Source of the DNA: Mesotaenium endlicherianum
Taxonomy: Eukaryota; Streptophyta; Zygnematophyceae; Zygnematales; Mesotaeniaceae
Assembly (NCBI GenBank): GCA_009602735.1
Contig: WELA01009042.1
Coordinates: 219,280 to 265,929, forward strand
DNA length: 46,650 nt
Direction of reading: 5' to 3'
This document shows positions 40,301-46,650 of the stretch, one piece after another. The notes beneath the pieces were generated by a model. The model saw only the letters and a program-made list of their open reading frames with translations, was not told the origin of the DNA and did not search any database. A program made the translations under genes and the position numbers. Every line of letters starts with the position of its first letter. The stretch's first letter is position 1.

Positions 40301-40884
40301 CGCCTGTGGATGTCACCCTTGCTCCCCCCCAGCATAGGCTCTTGACATCTGTCTCAAGAACATGATCCCACTGCCCAACGGCCAAGAAGCACCGCCCATG
40401 GCCCATGCTGTGGGCGTTCTGAGTGGGCTTCCAAAGCAGCGCCTGCTGGCGAAAGCTGCCACTGGCAAACTGATGTATGGTTGCCGTAGCCTGGTGCTCT
40501 TTGCTGGATGTGCACAAGGTGCAGTTGCTGGATTTAGTGAAAAATGGGCTGCCATCGTCCCTCTTCGTGTGCTTGAGTTTCCTCTTTGACCATAGTTTGA
40601 CGAGCTTTCTGTCTGTTGTCTGCAGGTCAATTGGGCCATGGCCACCGGAAGGCACGTCGTGCGACCTGCCTGGTAAACAATTTCGTATCTCAAGATTCTC
40701 AAGTCTTCTTGGCAATGTTCTGAATTGAACGTAGTTTCTCCACGGTTCCTCGTAGCTGGTGTCAAGATTCTAACATCATTATACTGCAGGGTTTGATGCA
40801 CGCCGTTGTTTCTGTTGCAGGTTGGAAGCTTCGGCGATTCTGTACCGGCGAGCGAAAGAGAGGGAGTTCCAACTTGTGGTTTGA
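29501..40884 (+). CDS. CPL3: CPL3/FCP1-like RNA polymerase II CTD phosphatase (whole gene span)
   Basis: FCP1-family enzymes remove phosphate from the C-terminal repeat of RNA polymerase II in the nucleus and recycle it for transcription. The gene has about 14 coding exons. Protein order: an N-terminal region with DLEEGEISD, a ~980-residue low-complexity exon, an RSRDPRRV segment, the FCP1 catalytic domain (DLDHTLLNS nucleophile motif, MWTKLRPGIWRFL, LHVYTMGN, SKDLDGVLGMESAVLILDDS), and a C-terminal BRCT domain. EEGEISD, RDPRR, catalytic domain and BRCT in this order are those of plant CPL3, but the total of ~1,850-1,900 residues is well above the ~1,240 of Arabidopsis CPL3, largely because of the low-complexity exon. 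No break is seen in the catalytic part. One phase between 31269 and 32050 is unresolved. Confidence 0.9.
30686..31269 (+). CDS. CPL3: CPL3-like exons at 30686-30854 and 31211-31269
   Basis: The first exon (GGCAG|G to GCT|GTACGG) reads SIIAVCQRLKEALHFLQKEEG and AVARQVFAGLRSLFA, a helical region. The second (TTTTCAG|GTG to AG|GTGAGT) reads VANTAIGRAQEGGSIEAIS. Phases agree from exon A to the second exon. A possible extra exon near 30501-30570 was not included because every phase reaches a stop. Confidence 0.7.
31270..32049 (+). other. Intron with C-rich tract
   Basis: It contains a long C/T-rich run (about 31745-31795). The phase left at 31269 (two bases) does not fit the next exon start at 32050 (phase 0), so a small exon is probably hidden here or a boundary is misread. 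Confidence 0.5.
32050..34980 (+). CDS. CPL3: CPL3-like large low-complexity exon
   Basis: One exon of 977 codons runs from TTGCAG|ATT to AAG|GTACGC with the frame open throughout. It begins IQNMVHSLEELNARPK. A Tyr/Gly/His-rich stretch follows (~32680-32840 and 33260-33560, with YYGQHGSGYYGHH), then Ser/Ala/Pro-rich regions. Poly-Pro and poly-Ala lie at 33625-33710, and a Gln-rich tract at 34100-34315 contains an imperfect internal duplication. The end is Lys/Arg-rich with basic patches such as KHKRSSS. The composition resembles prion-like, condensate-forming segments. No folded domain is seen. Confidence 0.85.
34981..35502 (+). other. Intron with poly-G and N gap
   Basis: A GT...AG intron holds a poly-G run on both sides of 40 N (35388-35427). 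This is a stalled-sequencing signature rather than a known-size gap. Confidence 0.8.
35503..36021 (+). CDS. CPL3: CPL3-like exon with RDPRR motif
   Basis: ATCAG|GCG to GGG|GTAAGC, phase 0 at both ends. It reads AQEASTAQVRSRDPRRV, a poly-Pro stretch, then a helical acidic/basic region (GVEKILKGVRDGAGVLSKERE). The RDPRR motif before the catalytic domain is also found in plant CPL3. Confidence 0.85.
36559..38910 (+). CDS. CPL3: CPL3-like FCP1 catalytic domain (five exons)
   Basis: The exons are 36559-36720, 37007-37171, about 37701-37845, 38146-38267 and 38799-38910. The first reads LCLVLDLDHTLLNSAK: the first Asp of DLDHT is the phospho-acceptor and the second the acid/base. The second reads MSMWTKLRPGIWRFL, and the third FELHVYTMGNRVYAREMARLLDP. 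The fourth reads SKDLDGVLGMESAVLILDDSASVWPHH, whose DD pair binds Mg. The fifth is YFPSSRKQFGLTGPSLLEVGHDERESDG. Phases match from exon to exon. The acceptor of the third exon is obscured by a G-run and the N at 37700; its donor GTCGCC is weak. Introns carry CA/GT microsatellites. All catalytic Asp residues are present. Confidence 0.92.
37262..37314. repeat. (CA)n microsatellite in intron
   Basis: About 26 CA units. Shorter CA or GT runs occur in the neighbouring introns at about 36060-36095, 36158-36185, 38096-38126 and 38307-38332. The long open frames over these runs are not genes. Confidence 0.95.
39471..40884 (+). CDS. CPL3: CPL3-like BRCT domain and C-terminus (four exons)
   Basis: The exons are 39471-39605, 40164-40289, 40626-40672 and 40821-40884. 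The first (VAERIHAAFFAQ, DVRDLLAQEQRRILAGCHILFSR) ends the catalytic region and starts the BRCT fold. The next reads HPLWRLAEQFGATCTTAMNERVTHVVAVSFGTDK, then VNWAMATGRHVVRPAW with the conserved BRCT Trp, then LEASAILYRRAKEREFQLVV and TGA at 40882-40884. The BRCT domain of FCP1-type phosphatases helps binding to phosphorylated partners. All phases agree. The first donor (CCT|GTCAGC) is the least certain. Confidence 0.9.
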
Positions 40885-42819
40885 GCATTTTGATATGAGC
40901 AGTCTACGCTTTTTGCTGTTGATCACTGCATACAACACCAGAGTGGTAGGTTATCCCGGGAATGCGTTCTTGCACTGGACGAACCCATAGCTGAGCTTCT
41001 TTTATTCTGGGGAGGGTTCTTCCTGCATGATGAGGAAAGGTGTGCATCGTACGTCACAAGCTCATTATTCTGGAACTAAACTGGACTAAGTAAAATCGGA
41101 CCTGCCAAGCATTTACTTGCAAACTTTGGATATGCGAGGCCTCCTCAGGAATTTGCAAGTTACAAATGACCTACCTAAATCTGGAAGACCCATTAGGTCA
41201 ACTTGAGAGTTGAAGGCGATTCGATAATTTGCAAGGCAATTGAAACAAAGACACAAAATGTTTGTTACGATTTTTATAGTGAAGCATATGAGTTTCCTAG
41301 GCGCTATTTCCTAGTTTGTAACTTTTTGAACTCTTGCAGCCAAAGAAGGATTCATCTCTTTTATTAGGATGGGGTAAGTGAAAACAACGTATCAATGAAC
41401 AAAGTAAGCTCCTCAACTTATGACCAGTTAATGTGTTGGTGCAAGCTCTACTTAGTGCTAGTCCATTCTCATAGTTCAGTGAAATGGATAGGTCCTGAGG
41501 TTTGTTCCACTGAATGACCACTATTGGACCCCCTCTATTGCTTTTTAAGACACACTTCACAGGGGCGCACGGAACTAAGGGAGCAGATGCTACTTAGATC
41601 CAACCTCGTGCCATATCCCGAAGGCAATATGCACTAACATGCGCCGCTGGTCCTATATAGACTTTGCACATCGATGGTAAGTTCTCTATTGTATTCCTGC
41701 ATTGCTAACGTGCTTAAAAGCTACATTCAGCATTTTGTGTACAAAAACTCCAAATGTGGTTCGTAAGGAGATTTCGATGATTTGACTTGGACTAGGAACA
41801 TAAAGGCATTGAGCATAGCGCAACTCTCTTTTTCTCTTCAACTAGATGTAGGCAATAACTTATTACAACTTTACAATAGAAGTCGTACAATGCGAAAACA
41901 TTACAGTGCCTGGCACAGCCAGTCAGCCGCCTGTTTCGGAGGACTTTCATTTGAGACTGACATCGGTCTTCGCCTACAAAAGTTGTCCTTTCGAGAGTCT
42001 CGGCTGGTTCCGGCAAAGATCGGACGGTATTCAAGTTTGCAATTATCGAAGATCACGAATATACGTACGAACTTTGCCAAAATTTCACACCGCAAACCCT
42101 TCGACAATCCCCCATGAGCGCCATCGACATCGTCTATGATCGTCTATGTTACGAGAAAGCGGGAGAAGCTTGTTGCAGCCTACTGTCGCCGCATTTCACT
42201 GAAACTTCGAAGTCCACTCAGGAGTCGCGGGTCTGTGATCAGAAACGGTTCTAGCCACTGGCAGGTTCTAGCTCCTGACTGAGAACGTCAAAAAGTTCGT
42301 TTCAGTTCGCCCACTGTTGCAGACCCCTGCCCGTGACAACCTCACAATTTGAGCTGCAAGGCTTGCACGCATCGCGGCTCCCAACGGTTCCACTCCAAGT
42401 CATACTTTCACAAGCTTTCACCATACCGTACTTTCACAGGCGTCCAGAGTCCAGACTCCACTCTCCACAGCAGGCCCCAGGATTCGAGATAAATTTTATG
42501 TTTCTTGCTTTTTTAGATATTTTAATATCATGAAAAATCTTAGATAATGTCAAAAGAAATCCTGGTCATTAGGAGCCGATGTCGCGTAAAATCCCATTCC
42601 CTATTTTCCATAATAATTGTCGTGGGATGTCATTAAGCCATTAAAAAATCGTACCAAATTTTGTCGGATGTTCTCGAAACCCTGACCTTCGCCCAGAGCA
42701 GGCCAGAGGATGTTTTCGAAATTTCCCGAAATCCGCGACTTTTGTCGAATCCTGGGGCCTGCTCCACAGTGTCCACACTCGCGGTTGCTCTCGCTCACTG
42801 CAGAATCCAGACAAAAGTC

Positions 42820-42892
42820 CTCAGTCCCGACTCCCGACTCCCGAGTCCCGACTCCCGAGTCCCGACTCCCGAGTCCCGACTCCCCACTCTAG
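42820..42892. repeat. 14-bp minisatellite
   Basis: Tandem GAGTCCCGACTCCC units, nearly palindromic within each unit (GAGTC/GACTC), in about five copies. Confidence 0.85.
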
Positions 42893-42929
42893 AGCAACGA
42901 GTGGGCCCGGGGCCGTAACCCAGCTTTCT

Positions 42930-43160
42930 AAAGCAATCTCCAGCAATCTCGAGCAATCTCATGCATTGTATCGCGATGCAATCTCATGCATTTGTACCCT
43001 ACGCCTGTTGTGACTCTATATGCCATACTTCTTATCCTATACTATATCTTCTATAATGCTATACCTATTATTCATTCATTCTATTCACTTGTGCATTTCC
43101 TCCGTTCAAACCAGCTTTCTAAAGCAATCTCCAGCAATCTCGAGCAATCTCGAGCAATCT
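42930..43160. repeat. CAATCTC repeat blocks
   Basis: The block ctttctaaagcaatctccagcaatctcgagcaatctc occurs at about 42932-42970 and again at 43110-43150. Inside each block the 10-mer gcaatctc(c/g)a is itself repeated. Confidence 0.7.
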
Positions 43161-43836
43161 AGTACTTGTGTCACACCTAGTTGCTCTCAGTTGCTTTCAG
43201 TTCCCCAGCTAAGTGAAGTAACACAATTACACGCGTCAGCTCTTGTCGGTAAACATGCAATATGACGTCGTTGCGGTCCCAGCTCTCAGCCTGGTGTTGG
43301 ACTGATGCGGATATTTAGTTGCACAGCACAGCGCAACATCAAATATTCAGGTAAACAGAAATTACTTGCATCTTCGCACCTGTTCGCACCCATACGTACC
43401 AGATGTTTTACAAGAAACACCGAGAGTCCGAGACTATGAACGAATTCGTGCCAGGCGGAGTCAGGACGTCTCGAATCAGTTGCACTCGATTTGCACTCGA
43501 TTGCTTTAGATTGCTTGTGATCGGTGCATGCTTCGTCTGTGTTCGTTTGGCTCAGCAACCTGCTTTCAGTGACAAAGCTCTGTCTCGTCATCTGATGGGG
43601 GAGGCGGGACCTGTCATTTAGCCCGATAATCATACAGCTCAACGAAGATATAAACTAGAAGCTAAAAGCTTCACAGAAGCTTACTTGGAAGCTCGTCGCC
43701 TTATCTGGTTCTCTATTGCTTTCCGCGCCTTGATAGGAACTTGATTTCTTAAGCCACTAACGGGTGTAGAGGCTCAAGCTTACACGTATACTACGCCTTA
43801 CAGCTGCTCTGACAACTTGATAGTCTTACCATAAGC

Positions 43837-43944
43837 ATGAAAGAGAAAGACGGAGTAGAGGCTGTTGCAGCTACATTCGAGGCCTTGCAGAAGGCTCAGA
43901 TATCATTTGCAAATTCCGTGGCGGAGCTTACTGGAAACCAGCAG
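43837..43944 (+). CDS. PF16: PF16/SPAG6-like axonemal protein, exon 1
   Basis: The ATG at 43837 opens a 36-codon exon ending CAG|GTATGT, phase 0. It contains FEALQKAQISFANSVAELTGNQQ, which fits the N-terminal helix of SPAG6/PF16 proteins. These armadillo-repeat proteins stabilise the C1 microtubule of the flagellar central pair. The next exon, 1.5 kb on, continues in phase and confirms the call. The gene runs off the right edge. Confidence 0.8.
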
Positions 43945-45482
43945 GTATGTCGTACGTGCATGCTTATTCACGCCCGCCAGGCACATACCAGCGCCTATCC
44001 GTCCAACATTGTGTGCCCAACCCTAACTCTTCCGAACTTTAAACTGTTCGAGCTTTCAATGGGGCCGTCATGAAAAGCATGAATTGAATGCACGTGAAAC
44101 TTGAGGAGACTAATCCTTTTTAAAGTGTCAATGGCCAGATACGCAACATTCACTTTTCAGTCCGTAAGAACTCTGTGCAGTCGTCTGCTCCTTCTGGCAC
44201 TCGTGAAAAAGTCTGGCCGTGGTGTCCTACTAATTGCTGAAATTCAAGAAGTGGAGTTTAAGCAATTTAAAGTGAATGCTCTCTTTTAAAGGACTCTGCG
44301 GATGTAGTATAGCAATTAGACAACAATTAGGATTACTACTAACAAAACAATGAGGAATCAAAGCAGACCTCTAGGAGCCAGGTATCCTAGCAGTTTATCC
44401 TAAATACTGACAAAACTTGCGAGTCATAGTAGGGCTCTAACTCGAAGCAGCAGCACAGTGCATGCATGTCCGCGTCAAATCCTGCTTGTGTACTACACTC
44501 TACAGCACGAGATGTGGAAATAATTCCAAGGGTCTCAATTAGCCTGTCGTTGTAGCCTGCTTGTGTGTTTGGAGCCAAGTCATAGACGGTCCTGGGCTGT
44601 GACCAGGCTAACTCTTAGATTCCCTTTTGTGTGTGCTCTTTGTTGGCTCAAGCCAATAGCAAAAGACTCATATACATCTGTTTGGTTAAAGCTGGAAGTC
44701 AGTTTGTAGTAGCTGGAGGAGGGGAGCCCTTTTCACTGGAGGTACATCCTTGGCAATGGACAGCAATGTATCAGCGCAGCAACTCAATTATCAATGCAGA
44801 GTTGTTAATTTCAGGGCAGGCTGACAGTCCTCTCTGGCCGCACGCACCTCTCTGCCTCTCTTGCTTTAGGGCAAGCTCTCAGAGTCGACAAAGTCTTTCT
44901 GAGCGTCTTTGTGGGGTATACACTTGGACAGTATGACTTTTGGGACTGCACACCAAACTGTTTGAACACAAAGATGAGCTCTACAAACAAAACTCGGTTG
45001 GCATATGGTAACAGGGGGTGGCTCATGCGCCCGCATTTCAAACCCTGTAGTCGAAGCAGATGCGATGTGCAAGCAGCAGACCATATAGGACTACGCTCGA
45101 CATTAGTGACAACCTTCTCCTAGGTGTCAATAGAACGGGGAAAGTCACAGAAGCGAGGTCTTGTACGAAAGAGGGCATTCCTCAGAGCAGCACTTGTCAC
45201 GCAGTTAGACTACTGTGTACTACCTTGCCTCTTAAAACCCTAGCCCGGCCTGCTTGCTGGTTGTCAAGCTGACCTCAGCCGCCCTCGCAGACCAGCCTAC
45301 GCCGACCCCACATCTGGGCGGGACAGGACATGGCTTTGACCGGTGTCGGCCGCAGCCCACTCAACGCTCACGCCTGCCCGGCCATCATGTGCATCATCGC
45401 CACTGCTGCTGCTGCTAACGGGGGCGGGCGGGATTCTTTCCGGCGGCGGGCGGGCGGGCGCTGCGTCTGTGGGGCGATGCAG
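43945..45482 (+). other. Long first intron of the PF16-like gene
   Basis: No coding segment is recognised on either strand. The sequence turns GC-rich near its 3' end. Confidence 0.6.
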
Positions 45483-45676
45483 AATGCGAGGCTGCTGCGA
45501 GAGGGGGGCGTGACGGCGAAGCTGCGCGCGCTGCTGCTTGCGGAGGAGGAGGGCGAGCCCCCCCTGGTGCAGCAGGCGGCAGTATTCGCCCTGGGGCGGC
45601 TGGCCAACGCGAACGACGAGCTGGCGCTGGACGTGGTGCACCACAACCTCCTGCCCAAGCTCGTCATGTCCCTCTG
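45483..45676 (+). CDS. PF16: PF16/SPAG6-like axonemal protein, exon 2 (first armadillo repeats)
   Basis: GATGCAG|AAT to TG|GTGCGC. It reads NARLLREGGVTAKLRALLL, then VQQAAVFALGRLANANDELA and NLLPKLVMSLW. This is the typical armadillo three-helix pattern; the AA-x-ALGRLAN-x-ND segment is highly conserved in SPAG6/PF16. Compared with the family it has a short acidic insertion (AEEEGEP). Later repeats lie beyond the window. Confidence 0.9.
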
Positions 45677-46650
45677 GTGCGCCCCACTCTCCCCCGCCCT
45701 CTCTCCTCTCCGCACGAATCGTCTGCGCACTCCCCCCCTGCGCACCCTGCCCCGTGCACTCTCCATTGCAAACTTTATCGACGCGCACTTCTCCTCTGCA
45801 CACTCCCCATTGCGTGCTGTCCTCTGCGCACTTTTTGCTGCGCATTCTCAACACCGTCAACATCGTCGACATCGATGTCGACGGAGCGATCAACCCCCTG
45901 CAACGCCCGGCCATGCCCAGCAAAGCCTGCTTGCCCATGCCGAGCGATGGCGATATCAGTCTATACCCGGCAATGCACAGCCTGTCTCGCACTCCCAGCC
46001 GCGTAGATCAGCGCCAGGCTAGCGATGGCCAGCCATGTCCGTCGAGCATTTCCTGTCGATCCGAGGGCAGGCAAGCCCGAGCAATGCTGAGTCACACAAG
46101 AGTTGTGAAGTCCCATGGGAGCTGTGGCGCTGCATCGGATGGGGAAAGAGTTCTTTGCACGGGTCTACTGATTCCCGATGGACGACTCTTCTCCCCCCAT
46201 GGCAGCAAAGCAAGAGCAGGCGCCATTTGGCAGTGGCAGTGGCGGTGGCAGTGGCTTTCATGTGGGAGGAAGTCGGGCCCCGGTCGTACGTCGCACACAC
46301 TCTTGACCTAAAGTTGACCCAAGTCCGCCCCCAGCCTTCGGCCTCCGGCCTCCAGCAGCCCTGGGCAGCCGTGCACAATAGTACCGCTACTGCTGAAAAG
46401 GCAACATGCCAGCTCTCTTCTGCTGTAATCCCCCCCCCCTCCGCCCCCTTCCCTCCCCCCCTACTTAGAAATGAGGTGCCCTCGTGCAATATTTGGGGGG
46501 GTGGGGGGGCTTTGGCCGGGGCTGGCCGAGAAACCAGGCGAGTGCAAGCAAGTCCCACAGCGGATACGGGCCTTTCTTGGCCAAGACCCCGAGCCACTTT
46601 TGGCCCAACGAGGCTTCAGAACCCCACCCCCCCCCCGCCAGCCTCCTTTC
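45677..46650 (+). other. Second intron of the PF16-like gene, to window end
   Basis: A GC-rich intron with several gcgcac(t/c)ctcc-like repeats (45700-45850) and C/G homopolymers near 46430-46510 and 46623-46640. The third exon was not found within the window. Confidence 0.55.

Larger units (their letters stand above)
40885..43836. other. Intergenic region between the CPL3-like and PF16-like genes
   Basis: No recognisable gene. The CPL3-like 3' end and the PF16-like promoter must lie here. It holds the minisatellite at 42820-42892 and a repeated caatct(c/a) block at 42930-43160. An open frame of 111 codons at 41782-42117 has no similarity I can see. Confidence 0.5.

Noticed and set aside
41782..42117. 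111-codon frame in the intergenic region
   Set aside because: No similarity, no splice context, and a competing frame on the other strand.

Overview
This is nuclear DNA of a eukaryote, almost certainly a green-lineage alga. The host genes have GT-AG introns, many of them long and full of CA/GT microsatellites. One host gene is a plant-type CPL3/FCP1-like RNA polymerase II CTD phosphatase. Another is a PF16/SPAG6-type axoneme protein, so the organism builds motile flagella at some life stage. Retrotransposons that carry a cytosine-5 DNA methyltransferase are known from a charophyte (streptophyte) alga and from dinoflagellates. With plant-type host genes and ordinary introns, a streptophyte alga is my best guess; the species is not proven.

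Layout. 1-530: minus-strand end of a leucine-rich-repeat gene. 0.53-2.6 kb: nothing recognised. 2.6-8.75 kb: two similar ~1.25 kb LTRs, then element 1 (plus strand), a decayed Ty3/gypsy-like element with gag, a DTG protease and a cytosine methyltransferase, cut off at 8745. 8.75-17.08 kb: element 2 (minus strand), a young chromovirus with ~720 bp LTRs, tRNA-iMet-type primer site, gag, pol with a C-terminal chromodomain, and an extra third ORF downstream of pol with its own splice-acceptor signals. 17.08-28.3 kb: element 3 (minus strand), a GC-rich relative of element 1, ordered gag / protease / Pro-rich linker / DNMT3-like methyltransferase / RT / RNase H / integrase / PHD finger. It has several stops and active-site losses. 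An exon of a mitochondrial dicarboxylate/tricarboxylate carrier lies antisense between its gag and protease. 28.3-29.5 kb: degenerate tandem repeats and the approach to the first host gene. 29.5-40.9 kb: CPL3-like phosphatase (plus strand, about 14 coding exons). 40.9-43.8 kb: intergenic DNA with minisatellites. 43.8 kb to the end: first two exons of a PF16/SPAG6 homologue.

The most interesting system is the methyltransferase retrotransposon. Two divergent subfamilies lie within 20 kb. The better-preserved one pairs a DNA-methylation writer (DNMT) with a probable histone-mark reader (PHD finger) at the integrase C-terminus. A third, unrelated element beside them carries a different reader (chromodomain). 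DNMT-bearing retrotransposons have been described before; I do not know of a description of the DNMT plus PHD combination. Both copies here are broken, so they record the family rather than active elements.

Limits: there are N gaps (14598-15316, 35388-35427) and five single-N joins (10291, 17996, 24988, 27735, 37700). At least two of these joins are flanked by short duplicated sequence, typical of unmerged contig ends. Exon boundaries were read by eye from splice consensus and reading phase, without transcript support.
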